Source of the DNA: JANOMH01 sp031422295
GTDB taxonomy: Bacteria; Pseudomonadota; Alphaproteobacteria; Rhodobacterales; Rhodobacteraceae
NCBI GenBank assembly: GCA_031422295.1
Contig: JANOQM010000072.1
Coordinates: 1 to 61,195, forward strand
DNA: 61,195 bases
Direction: 5' to 3'
The first letter of the stretch is position 1. Each line of letters opens with the position of its first letter. The notes beneath the pieces are model-generated. The model made no database searches. It had not been told where the DNA came from and was given only the letters and a program-made list of their open reading frames with translations. A program made the translations under genes and the position numbers. Positions 51,931-61,068 of this stretch are shown piece after piece.

Positions 51931-52320
51931 GGCATGTGCAACCGACCCTTAGCCCTGCAAAAGACACCGCCATTAACGCTGCTGCACAGATCCAAACGAA
52001 TACTTCTCTTGATAAAAGCGCCCAGCTACGCAGCAGTTGGGCATCGCACTTTGTAGGGACCCATCAAGCTGACATGGCTAGGGTTAGTACGGGTCAGATA
52101 TCTACAGAAATTGCTCCGTTTGGTGCTATCCAACAATTGGGTCTTGATCGGGAGGGATCAAGGCATGGTTGGGAGGAACACCTCGACACGAAATACATCT
52201 GCTTTGGCGGAGTATTACAGTAGTGGCCAAAAATTTCGCGCGATGAATTGGCCATAAGATCGTCCAGAAGAAGGTCGTAAGATCCGCTGACGGAAAGAAA
52301 TGCGCAAGGGAGGGAAACAA
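51931..52320. other. Gap between YeiH-like and APC permease genes
   Basis: 390 bases with no convincing gene; a 102-codon plus-strand frame ending at 52223 has no family look. It contains a 7-bp stem-loop (CTTGATC/GATCAAG, 52143-52162), an inverted pair TGGCCAA/TTGGCCA (52224-52254), and a strong AGGGAGG ribosome site just before the permease ATG. Confidence 0.55.
52224..52254. promoter_or_regulatory. TGGCCAA/TTGGCCA inverted repeat before the APC permease gene
   Basis: Seven-base perfect arms with a 17-base spacer, about 70 bases before the permease start. May be an operator or weak hairpin; no assigned regulator. Confidence 0.35.
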
Positions 52321-53754
52321 ATGTCTACAATTGAAACCGGAGATACCAAGCTACGTCGGGATGCCATTGGCGTTTGGCATATCGTCTTTTTCGTCATGGC
52401 AGCCGCCGCACCTTTGGCCGTGGTCGTTGGGGTTACGCCATATGCCTTCGCCTTCGGAAATGGCAACGGATTGCCGCTGACCTTTATCCTCGTCGGTCTT
52501 ATGTATGTGCTGTTCAGCGTCGGTTTCACTGCCATGAGCAGCCATATCGGCGGGGCAGTAACCTTTTACCCTTATATTTCGGCAGGTCTCGGCAAACCAT
52601 TGGGCGTTGGCAGTGCGCTAGCCTCAATCGCAACCTATTTATCAGTAGAATTGATGGCGACGGCCCTGTTCGGCGTATTTGCCAATGCGTTTTTGCTGCA
52701 ATGGATTGGGGCGGATGTACCGTGGTGGTTATGCTGTATCGCGCTGCATCTGGCGGTGTTTGCCACTGGTCGTCGCGCGATTGAATTGTCCGGCCGGGTG
52801 CTGGGCGTGTTGATGATTGCCGAAGTGGCTATCCTGACCGCCTTGGGCCTTGCTGTGTTGCTGAACGGTGGTGGGCCTGAAGGTATATCGCTCGCACCGT
52901 TTGGGCCAGCCTCAGTTACCTCGGGCAACCTTGGCGTAGCATTGGTCTTCATCGTTTCCGCCTTTATCGGGTTTGAGGCCACTGCGATCTTTGGCGAAGA
53001 AGCCCGCGAGCCGCGCAAGACGATCCCGCGAGCGACTTTTTTGGCCGTGTCACTCATCGCCATCTTCTATGCCTTTTCAACCTGGATTATCGCCTTGGCC
53101 TACGGTCCTTCGAATATTGTGGCGGCCGCAACCAATGATTTTACAGGTCTGTTTCAGGTGCAGATCGAAGGGCTCTTGGGGTCGACCTTTGGGGTGATGC
53201 TGCAGATCTTGATGATCACCAGCCTGTTTGCTTGCGTGTTATCGTTTCACAATACGGTCAACCGCTATTTCTTCGTGGTCAGCCGTGAAGGTCTGCTGCA
53301 CAAAAGTCTGTCTGCGACTCATGATGCGCACAATTCACCCCATACGGCTGGTCTGTTTCAGTTGATCTTGTTTGTGGCCATGCTGACAGCGTTGGGATTG
53401 TCTGCACTTGATCCGGTAATGATCGTTGGCTGGGCGTCAGGCTTTACCGCAATCGGGATTTTGATGATTCAGATCCTGGTCTGTGCCTCGGTAATTGTAT
53501 TTTTTAATAAGGAAGACCGGGGCGTCAGCGTCTGGCGCCGGGCGGCGGCACCGGGCTTTTCGGTGATTGCGCTATCTGGCTGCCTCTATTTGCTGGTGTC
53601 CAATATCGAATATGTCGCCGGGACAGAATCTCCGATCGTAAAATCCTTCCCGCTGGTGATTGCGGGGTTGATTATTCTGGGTATGGTTTTTGCCAACTGG
53701 TTGAAAACTAACAAACCAGAAACCTATGAACATCTTGGAAAAATACTTAATTGA
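52321..53754 (+). CDS. APC superfamily amino acid/amine permease
   Basis: A 477-residue transporter with about 12 transmembrane segments, of the amino acid-polyamine-organocation superfamily. The early helix MAAAAPLAVVVGVTPYAFAF (about residues 24-43), SHIGGAVTFYPYISAGLGKP (about 75-94) and the GFEATAIFGEEAREPRKTIPRA stretch (about 217-238) are typical. The start at MSTIETGDTK follows AGGGAGG. Its neighbour is a glutamine-synthetase-family ligase, so the pair could import and gamma-glutamylate an amine. Confidence 0.88.
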   Translation: MSTIETGDTKLRRDAIGVWHIVFFVMAAAAPLAVVVGVTPYAFAFGNGNGLPLTFILVGLMYVLFSVGFTAMSSHIGGAVTFYPYISAGLGKPLGVGSALASIATYLSVELMATALFGVFANAFLLQWIGADVPWWLCCIALHLAVFATGRRAIELSGRVLGVLMIAEVAILTALGLAVLLNGGGPEGISLAPFGPASVTSGNLGVALVFIVSAFIGFEATAIFGEEAREPRKTIPRATFLAVSLIAIFYAFSTWIIALAYGPSNIVAAATNDFTGLFQVQIEGLLGSTFGVMLQILMITSLFACVLSFHNTVNRYFFVVSREGLLHKSLSATHDAHNSPHTAGLFQLILFVAMLTALGLSALDPVMIVGWASGFTAIGILMIQILVCASVIVFFNKEDRGVSVWRRAAAPGFSVIALSGCLYLLVSNIEYVAGTESPIVKSFPLVIAGLIILGMVFANWLKTNKPETYEHLGKILN

Positions 53755-53761
53755 CCCTGGA

Positions 53762-53796
53762 GTAAGGGTGATTCAGCAAAACCGGATCACCCTTAC
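53762..53796 (+). terminator. Hairpin between the APC permease and glutamine-synthetase-family genes
   Basis: An 11-bp perfect stem, GTAAGGGTGAT with ATCACCCTTAC, loop of 13 bases, eight bases after the permease stop and 22 before the next ATG. No T-run follows, so it is more likely an mRNA-processing or stabilising element than a full terminator. Confidence 0.6.
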
Positions 53797-53817
53797 GCTA
53801 GTCTTGGAGAGAAGATA

Positions 53818-55134
53818 ATGAGTGCGACAAATCAAAAGCCAAAGCCAGTGTTTGCTCTACCCGAGGGGACGCATACTGTAGCCCTTGGGTTTGGTGATTT
53901 GAACGGGCTGATGCGCGGCAAACGTATTCCCGCCCAGCATTGGAAAAATGCTTGTGAAAATGGAGTGGGTATTATCACTGCAATGTTCGCCATGGATATG
54001 ACCTGCGATATCTGGGATACACCTTTTTGCAATATGGATAACGGTTATCCAGACATGCATATGTATCCGATTGAAGCCCCCGTCGCTTGCCCATGGGAGC
54101 CGGGTGTGGCCATCTGTCTGGCCTATACCGAAAGCATGGATCATCAACCCATCCCGATTGATCCGCGCAATGCGCTGGTGCGTCAGGTTGCCAGAGCAAA
54201 AGCCATGGGATTTGACCCATTTGTAGGAACCGAACTGGAATTCTATCTGCTTGACCCGGTTACGAAACTGCCAAAGCAGACAGAGATTGACGTCTACGGC
54301 ATCAACCGCTCGGCTGAACTGGATCACGTTCTGGGGCCGATCCGCAACCATCTGACCGCGATTGGCATCCCGATCGAGCAGTCCAATCCGGAATATGCCC
54401 CCGGCCAGGTCGAGGTTAACATGTGCTACGATCGTGCGCTTGTCGGTGCAGATCGGGTTATCTTGTTCCGGAATATGATCAAAGATATTGCGCGTCGGGA
54501 AGGCTATCTCGCGACCTTCATGGCCAAGCCGTTTATTGACAAATCCGGCAGCGGTTTCCACACGCATTACTCGCTGTGGATGGACGGGAAAAATGCGTTT
54601 GCTGAAAACGGCAAGTTGAACAAAATCGGATATTCATTTCTTGCTGGCCTGCAAAGCCGTATGGCTGAAATGTCGATTGCGGGGTCGACTACACCCAACG
54701 CCTATCGCCGTCGTCGTCCGGGCTTGTTTTGTCCGGTAAATACCGCTTGGGGGTATGATAACCGTACTGTTGCGCTGCGTATTCTTGAAGGCAGCGACAA
54801 CGCGGTGCGTATTGAAAAGCGCGATGGTGCGGCTGATTGCAATCCCTACTATTTGCTTGCTTGTGAACTGGCTGCCGGACTTGATGGCATCGAAGCGGGC
54901 ATGACCCCTAAGGGCCCCGCCACTTTGGGCGATGCCTGCAAGTTGGTCGATGCTGACCCGATTCCGCGCACGATTGACCAAGCGATTGAGCTGGCCAAGC
55001 AGTCGGATTTCCTCAAGCGCGTTATGGGTGAAGATGCCTTGGCAATCGTTATTCAGCAATCAGAGCGGGAACGCGATTTTGTTGCGGCGCAGGTCACTGC
55101 GGTTGAGACCCGTCGCTACGCTGGAAATCTGTAA
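53818..55134 (+). CDS. Glutamine synthetase family protein (gamma-glutamyl-amine ligase type)
   Basis: A 438-residue ATP-dependent glutamine-synthetase-fold ligase. Catalytic motifs are GTELEFYLLDP (about residues 138-148), NPEYAPGQVEVN (about 190-201) and GSGFHTHYSLW (about 243-253), and RIEKRDGAADCNPYYLLA (about 330-347) replaces the C-terminal NRSA-type region. The length and the DLNGLMRGKRIP start are like PuuA and other gamma-glutamylamide synthetases rather than the housekeeping GlnA with its regulatory tyrosine. The substrate amine is unknown; the adjacent permease suggests an imported one. Confidence 0.86.
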   Translation: MSATNQKPKPVFALPEGTHTVALGFGDLNGLMRGKRIPAQHWKNACENGVGIITAMFAMDMTCDIWDTPFCNMDNGYPDMHMYPIEAPVACPWEPGVAICLAYTESMDHQPIPIDPRNALVRQVARAKAMGFDPFVGTELEFYLLDPVTKLPKQTEIDVYGINRSAELDHVLGPIRNHLTAIGIPIEQSNPEYAPGQVEVNMCYDRALVGADRVILFRNMIKDIARREGYLATFMAKPFIDKSGSGFHTHYSLWMDGKNAFAENGKLNKIGYSFLAGLQSRMAEMSIAGSTTPNAYRRRRPGLFCPVNTAWGYDNRTVALRILEGSDNAVRIEKRDGAADCNPYYLLACELAAGLDGIEAGMTPKGPATLGDACKLVDADPIPRTIDQAIELAKQSDFLKRVMGEDALAIVIQQSERERDFVAAQVTAVETRRYAGNL

Positions 55135-56039
55135 TCTACCTACTGCGCGGGGTTCATCTCATCTCGATAGATCTCGCGCTCAAAGTGTCTGAACGATGCT
55201 CCCTCAGACCGGTTTGTCACGTTGTCAGCAGTATGACCGATGGGCTATCACAATCAGTCAAAGTAGAACAATTATTAAGATCAAAAGTTATTAAAACTTA
55301 CAAATAGGCGCAGACGGCCCATCACAATTGTGATCGCGTGGAGGCTTCTTTGTTAATATTTGACCACACGCAGCCCTGAGCGCCCTCATACCGTGCCGTT
55401 GGTCGGGGAATTGATGCCCCGGATCATTTCCTGATCCTCTCAACTCCGGCAACACCCTCGCCCGCATTCCAGACCACAAGATCAACCGGATCGACGATCT
55501 GCTGCCATGGAATAAGCGCTAACCGAGGTCAGACCGGACGCTTACGATCCTTCGCGAAAAGCGTAACATCCTGAGGCGTTCCCTCATCGATGCGGACATC
55601 GTCGTCGATCACTGCGAAAGCGGTTTGCAGCCCTGCGGCGATTGACTGGTAGGTCACCGTTATACTGTTGAAGCGGATGAATTCGACATCATCGAAGATG
55701 GTGAATGTCCCGATGTCATTAAGGTAGCCAATGAACACCTTCGATGGTGGGGCTACTACCGTTAGCGTTGATGGTGATTTCAATCAAGCCTATTGTGATA
55801 AAATGATTGATCTGGGTCGGCAGCGGATCGACGCTGCGCCCATTGCCTTGGGCGGGTGTTGCATGAATGAATGCTGACAGACGAACTGGGCGGAAAGCAA
55901 CCATTCGCTGGCGGATGAGGTGCTGCTGTCGAACCTTCTCTGCCGACCAAGCGTTGTCTCAAATAAAAAATCAGCTTTGGTAACTGCAAATTCAAAACCT
56001 TGGCTGCTCAATTTTCAATAATCAAAAGGCTCTTAATTT
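55135..56039. other. Long gap with IS relic and no clear gene
   Basis: About 905 bases. Apart from the IS66-type TnpC end at 55442-55522, I see only short frames. One on the minus strand (55529-55783, TTG start) encodes a beta-rich 84-residue stretch (IGTFTIFDDVEFIRF and similar), and adjoining frames on that strand continue in the same style, so it may be a broken gene of unknown family. The rest looks like decayed non-coding DNA. Confidence 0.5.
55442..55522 (+). pseudogene. IS66-type transposase (TnpC) C-terminal relic
   Basis: The frame reads NSGNTLARIPDHKINRIDD then LLPWNKR and stop, which matches the very end of IS66-family transposases (DHP.NRIDELLPW). An in-frame stop lies about 30 bases upstream, so only this tail remains. 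It is the mirror partner of the TnpA relic at 35.7-36.0 kb, though on the opposite strand. Confidence 0.65.
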
Positions 56040-57095
56040 TCAATCGGAAGTCTGAGTTGATACCTGGTGGCGCTTCCAGAATTCTACAAACAACATCGTC
56101 ATCGTCGCAGCCAGTGGTCCAAGAATGAAGCCAGGCGCTCCAAACAGCAAAAGGCCGCCGATAATTGAAATGAAGGCGGGTATAGTATGCAGGCGCAGAC
56201 GGTTGCCGACAAACATCGGCCGCAGGACGTTGTCGATACCGCCAACCACAATCCCGCCCCAGACTGCAAGAATGAGCGCGCGTGCCCAGCTTCCATCCAG
56301 CATGAGCAGGATCGTTGCAGGTATCCAGATGATGAAAGCACCAAGAACCGGCACGATTGACAGCAGGCCCATCACCAATCCCCAAAGCAGCGGCGTGGGA
56401 AGACCGAGCACCCAAAACATAAGGCCGCCAAGGGTGCCCTGAACTGCGGCAACGGCAAGTGTTCCGTAAACTATCGCATGGACTGTTTCGGCAACCCTTC
56501 GCAGCAGTTGTTCGGTTTTGGGTGGGGTCAACGGGAGCCACGCGATGATCATGGATTTGGCTGCCAGCCTGTCGCGCAGGAAGTAGAACAACAGGTAGAA
56601 GGTGATGAACACTTCCACCGCTTGCAGCAACGACCCCTTCACGAAAACCGCCCCGAGGTTGCTGAGCCACGTCGCAGCGGCTGTAATCATCGACGGCAAA
56701 TCGAACTGCTTGTCGATCCACGTGCCCAAAGGTGCAAGGGCAGGATGGCTGTCGAGCAGGGCCTGGAGTTCGCCGTTCTCGACCCGAGCCTGTAGCGACA
56801 GAATACCAGACGCGGCTTCCGTGATGAGGCGTTCAACCACAAATGCCGCAGGAGCAACCACAACGACGACAACAATGGCGGTCGACAGCAAGGCGGCGAA
56901 GTTCGGGTGTTTGATGATCTTTTCAACTCTCGCGTGGAGCGGTGAAAAGAGGACCGCCAGCGTCAGCGCCCAAGTGATCGCGCCAAGGAAAGGCCAAGCG
57001 ATCAGAACGCAGAGGAGGATGCCGGCAACGCTGGCGATTGCTAGGGCCAGGCGCTCGAAGCGGCTGCTGCGGGGTGATCCGGGCTCTTCTTTCAT
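56040..57095 (-). CDS. AI-2E family transporter (PerM-like)
   Basis: A 351-residue membrane protein of the AI-2E exporter/PerM superfamily. It has N-terminal helices (about residues 18-45), a hydrophilic middle section, and a C-terminal block of helices with VYGTLAVAAVQGTLGGLMFWV (in parts, about 205-225) and PVLGAFIIWIPATILLMLDG (about 245-264). The start at MKEEPGSPRS is chosen because the longer frame reads through the end of the permease gene upstream. Members export varied small molecules or ions; the name does not prove autoinducer transport. It starts five bases after the broken permease. Confidence 0.85.
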   Translation of the reverse strand: MKEEPGSPRSSRFERLALAIASVAGILLCVLIAWPFLGAITWALTLAVLFSPLHARVEKIIKHPNFAALLSTAIVVVVVVAPAAFVVERLITEAASGILSLQARVENGELQALLDSHPALAPLGTWIDKQFDLPSMITAAATWLSNLGAVFVKGSLLQAVEVFITFYLLFYFLRDRLAAKSMIIAWLPLTPPKTEQLLRRVAETVHAIVYGTLAVAAVQGTLGGLMFWVLGLPTPLLWGLVMGLLSIVPVLGAFIIWIPATILLMLDGSWARALILAVWGGIVVGGIDNVLRPMFVGNRLRLHTIPAFISIIGGLLLFGAPGFILGPLAATMTMLFVEFWKRHQVSTQTSD

Positions 57096-57099
57096 CGGA

Positions 57100-58331
57100 T
57101 CAACGCACAACCAGATCGAGCAAAAGCAACCCGATGCTTGAAACGAGGCCCGCAACGGGCACCCACCCCGGACAGACAAACACATGCGCAGGCGGCGTCG
57201 TTTCAAGGGACTTTATGCGGATCAGGGTAATGTTGATGATTGCAAAAACCACAAGCGTGAAACGGGCAGTCAGGTCCGCCAACCCGGCCAACGGGACTGC
57301 CAGCGCCAGAGCCAAGATTGCTGAGACGCCGATCGCGGTGGCCAGCAGCGGCGTGCCGGTTCTGGCATTCAGATGCGTCAGAACCTTGGGCAGATTGCCT
57401 TGGGTCGCCAGACCGTAAAGCACCCGCGAGATCATGATGACATGCACAATGATGCCGTTCAGCGTGGCGATGACGGCGATCAGGCTCATGGTTTTCAGCG
57501 GCATACCTGTCAGCCGTTCGAACACCAACGCCAAGGGGGCGCTAGAGGTCGCAAGCTCGTCCGGTGGCACTGCAACAACTGCTACCCATACCACCAGCGC
57601 ATAGACCAGCGCGGTCAACCCGAGCGTCAGAAAAAGTGCCCACGGCAGGGTGCGTGACGGGTTTTTCATTTCCTCGGCGACATTGACCAGATGTTCGAAC
57701 CCGATGAAAGCAAACACCGCAATCAGGGTCGTTCCCGAAAGCCCGACCCACACCGCGATGTCACCTGACGCAGGCAGGATCTCTGGGAGGCGGATCACGA
57801 CCCCGCTACCCGCCCCAAAGCCGGCTGCGATGATCACCATCGTCCGCCAAGTTCGATCAGGGTCATGGTGCCGGCCAAGGTGACGGATTGGCGCGTGGAC
57901 AAACAGGCGACCAGCCCCATCGACAGCACGACCAGTGTGATGATCCATCGCGCTGGCAGATCGACAAACACGCCTATGTAGCCCGCGCTGCCGACGCTGA
58001 TTGTGGCCGCCGAGATTGTTGCGGTCAGCACGACCAGCAACCCCGTGGTCAAGCTGAGCCAAGGTCGGTTGAACGCTTTTTCAACATAGGCGGCTTCGCT
58101 GGCGCTGACGGGCATGCGCGTGCCAAGTTCGGCGAACGAAGCGGCGCTGAACGACATCACCAGTGCGGCAAAGACGAAAGCCAGCGGCGCATGCATGCCG
58201 CTTCTGCCCGCAGCGATACCAACCAGCACATAGATACCCGCGCCAATCGTCACGCCAAGGCCGTAAAGCACAGCGAGTAAAAGCGTCAACGAACGCTTCA
58301 GCTTCTGGGGCGGAGCATAATCTGGCACCAT
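57100..58331 (-). pseudogene. APC amino acid permease split by a frameshift
   Basis: Two frames together make one permease of about 410 residues. The N-terminal part (from MVPDYAPPQKLK, with VTIGAGIYVLVGIAAG) ends at a stop at 57834 after TMTLIELGG. The downstream part resumes with MVIIAAGFGAG in another frame, then GFEHLVNVAEEMKNPSRTLP. The shift lies at about 57841-57853 and fits a single-base loss. It may be a real mutation or a sequencing error. Confidence 0.8.
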
Positions 58332-58420
58332 CGTCTTCCTGTAATAACTGAGCCGATGTCAGCGCCACATCGAACGTTCTGAATTGATGCTGGTTGCCAA
58401 TCCCGGTCGGTTAGTGAACT

Positions 58421-58933
58421 TCACGCAGGTCTGATCATACGCATCAGCAGACCATCCTTACGCCAGAACTGGTGATACAGCGAGGCGGCGACACGCAGCG
58501 CAATCAGGCCGATGAACACTGGCTTGGCGTAGGTGTGCAACTCACCATACGGATCGCCAAAGTAATACCCGAGCAGACCCGTGACCGGCACAACCATAAG
58601 CAGCCCGTAAAACAGCCAGTGGGACACTCTGCCTGCCAACTCGATTGCGCTGCTTGTCCCAAGTGGCGGCAGCGGAACGCCGTTCCTAAGGCGCAGGACC
58701 AGCCGAACCGCGACCAGCGCAAGAATTGCAATGCCAAAGTAGTAATGCATGCCGGCAAGATAACCGTCCAGCGCAGAGACCTGCTCGCCCTCCTCGGCCG
58801 ATTCAATGGCCTTGGTCATGCTTTCTCCAAAGATGAGTTGCGCGAAAACCAGCGTGGCAATCAGCCAGTGCAGGCCGATCTGCCAGATCGTGTAGCCCTG
58901 GTCGCCGTCGATCCGGTCTCTTGTCAGCGTCAT
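58421..58933 (-). CDS. Cytochrome b561 family membrane protein
   Basis: A 170-residue four-helix heme b protein. Candidate ligand histidines stand in IGLHWLIATL (about residue 22), GMHYYFGIAIL (about 62), VSHWLFYGLL (about 105) and LHTYAKPVFIG (about 132). Such proteins pass electrons across the inner membrane between quinol and acceptors such as superoxide. It is 90 bases from the broken permease and apart from the VIT1-type gene; no partner is obvious. Confidence 0.87.
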   Translation of the reverse strand: MTLTRDRIDGDQGYTIWQIGLHWLIATLVFAQLIFGESMTKAIESAEEGEQVSALDGYLAGMHYYFGIAILALVAVRLVLRLRNGVPLPPLGTSSAIELAGRVSHWLFYGLLMVVPVTGLLGYYFGDPYGELHTYAKPVFIGLIALRVAASLYHQFWRKDGLLMRMIRPA

Positions 58934-59050
58934 TGCGGGTTCCTCTGCATCAGTTTGCAGGATCGCATGAAGCGGGATGGATGGAATTGATCGACATCAG
59001 TCGCGCCGACGGTCGGACACCGGGGCGCAAATTAACCTGCTGGAGCGCAC

Positions 59051-59749
59051 CTATGCCGCGACGCCAAAGATCATGCCGACCACAGCCGTCGCGGCCATGG
59101 CAAGCGCGCCCCAGAATGTCACGCGGATCGCTCCCCTGACGATGCCCGCGCCACCTGCCGATGCACCAAGACCGCCAAGCGCCATCAGCCCGACCAGTGT
59201 GGTGCCCGCAACAACTGCCGATATCTGTGCCGCAGGTGTCACCGACGCCACAATCAGCGGGACAACTGCCCCCGACGCAAAGGTCAGCGCCGAGACCACC
59301 GCCGCCTGGATCGGCCGCGCGGTCACCGTCTCGGATATGCCAAGTTCGTCCCGCGCGTGGGCCCCCAGTGCGTCCTTTTGGGTCAGCTGAACGGCAACCT
59401 GCTTTGCCAAACCTTCGTCAAGGCCGCGCCCGGCATAGATGCGTGTCAACTCGTCCAGCTCTGCCTCGGGCGTCTCTTTCAACTCTTTGGTTTCGCGCGC
59501 CAGATCGGCCTGTTCGGCATCGGTTTGCGAGCTGACCGACACGTATTCGCCCGCTGCCATCGACATCGCGCCTGCAACAAGACCGGCAAGACCGGCGATT
59601 AGAATCTCGGGCCGCCCGGAGCCCGCAGCAGCAACGCCCACAACCAGACTGGCGGTTGACACAAGGCCATCGTTCGCGCCCAGCACTGCCGCGCGCAGCC
59701 AGCCGATGCGGTGCACCATGTGGATTTCGGAATGGGACAATCTGCTCAT
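59051..59749 (-). CDS. VIT1/CCC1 family ferrous iron/manganese transporter
   Basis: A 232-residue membrane protein with the family's first helix GANDGLVSTASLVVGVAAAG (about residues 24-43) and AAGEYVSVSSQTDAEQADLA (about 65-84), the metal-handling segment, followed by a cytoplasmic helical region with acidic residues and the last three helices. It moves Fe2+ or Mn2+. The start at MSRLSHSEIHM matches the family; the longer frame overlaps the truncated hydrolase region. Confidence 0.88.
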   Translation of the reverse strand: MSRLSHSEIHMVHRIGWLRAAVLGANDGLVSTASLVVGVAAAGSGRPEILIAGLAGLVAGAMSMAAGEYVSVSSQTDAEQADLARETKELKETPEAELDELTRIYAGRGLDEGLAKQVAVQLTQKDALGAHARDELGISETVTARPIQAAVVSALTFASGAVVPLIVASVTPAAQISAVVAGTTLVGLMALGGLGASAGGAGIVRGAIRVTFWGALAMAATAVVGMIFGVAA

Positions 59750-59841
59750 TTGACGGTTCTTTCCGGGTTTACGGGGCGGCGGAGGTCGCATGGGGCAGTC
59801 GACCGGTGTTGACGGCGTCATCTTCGCCCGCAGCCTGCGGT

Positions 59842-60579
59842 GAGGTTGCCGACTATCTGCGTGACCGTTTCGGACAGGATCGCATTCTTCTCCTTGGCCA
59901 TTCCTGGGGCAGTTATCTTGGCATTCAGGTCGCGGCACAGGCACCTGACCGGTTCCTCGCCTATGTTGGCATGGCCCAGATCGTCCACCAACTCAGATCC
60001 GAAGTCATGGCCCGTGACTATCTGCTTGGTGTCTACCGGGCGCGCGGCGATGCAGCGATGGTTCGCAGCCTTGAGGCAGCACCTGTCAGCATGACGGACG
60101 GGCTGTCGCCTGCCTGGATGCGGCTGCGCGACGCCGCCATGCACAAGGCTGGCGCAGGGCAAACACGCGACATCAACTCGGTCATCACCGGCATCTTTCT
60201 GCCAGTTTGGTGGGTGCGCGCCTACACCGTGACGGACAAGATCAACGTCTGGCGCGGCAAAATCTGGTCCAGGCCGTTCTTTTGGGAGGAGATGCTGAGG
60301 GACGACCTCAGCACACGGCTGACGACGTTCGAACTGCCTGTGTATTTCTTCGTCGGCCAATATGACCAAACTGCCAGTCCAACGCTTTCCCGCGCGTATT
60401 TCGATGCAATCGACGCGCCGGTGAAAGGCTTTTATGTGTTCGAGGACTCAGCGCACAGCCCGCTCTTTGAGGAACGCGAGCGCGCGACGCAGATACTTTT
60501 GAAGGATGTTCTGCCGGGGCCAAACGTGCTTACGGACGCGGCGAGGCAGGCATGCCGCGCAATCGGAAATGGTGAATGA
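59842..60579 (+). pseudogene. N-terminally truncated alpha/beta hydrolase (proline-iminopeptidase-like)
   Basis: The frame contains VADYLRDRFGQDRILLLG, the nucleophile elbow GHSWGSYLG, and a C-terminal acid/His pair (VGQYDQTAS; FEDSAHSPLFEE), typical of S33-type peptidases or related hydrolases. The N-terminal strand with the oxyanion-hole HGGPG motif is missing. Similarity begins abruptly near 59842, where the frame comes off unrelated sequence antisense to the VIT1-type gene. Probably the surviving 3' part of a rearranged gene. Confidence 0.7.
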
Positions 60580-60609
60580 CGGCCCACCTCGGAGGTTCGA
60601 CTGTTCCGG

Positions 60610-61059
60610 ATGGCTGTTACATCATGGTTTGGTCTTGAAATGAAAAGCGTATTGGGCACCGTGCTGCATTTCTTGCAGCGCATGCGGCTCCGCAATGCCA
60701 ACCTGCTGCAAGCAAGCCTATTCGCAGCATGGCATCTGGTCTGACCCATAAAATCTTATCTGATTGGTGACGTATCTGCTGCCTATGCTTTTGCGCGGGC
60801 TGGTCTCTTGTTACTGGGTACGTTTGTAGCCGCTCTTGTTTATGTGTGTTTGTTTTGGCGTACCTTAAGTTTGTGGGCACCCTTCATTACTCTTTTCCTC
60901 AATAACACCATTCTGAATTTTGTGCAGGTGCAGAATCCTTGCAGAGACCTACAACCAGCTGTTGTACTTTCCATTGTGATGGTGCTTGCAATGGCCGTTC
61001 TGTTTTTTGCTGTAAATCCAATTTCAAAGCGGCTGGCATTGCCCCGTTTGACGCCCTAG
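60610..61059 (+). pseudogene. CPBP (CAAX-like) intramembrane metalloprotease fragment with internal stop
   Basis: One frame reads NANLLQASLFAAWHLV, then TGA at 60742-60744, then PIKSYLIGDVSAAYAFARAG and later SLWAPFITLFLNNTILN. The LLQ...FAAWHL and LWAP..LFLNNT motifs, with their His and Asn, are those of CPBP proteases, and the stop stands where a Trp (TGG) is expected. The family's earlier EExxxR motif is missing, so the 5' part is also lost. Non-functional unless the stop is read through. Confidence 0.7.
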
Positions 61060-61068
61060 GGTCAGGAC

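Noticed and set aside
55529..55783. 84-codon minus-strand frame as a real gene
   Set aside because: It has a weak TTG start, no ribosome site and no recognised family; it is kept only as part of the description of the gap.
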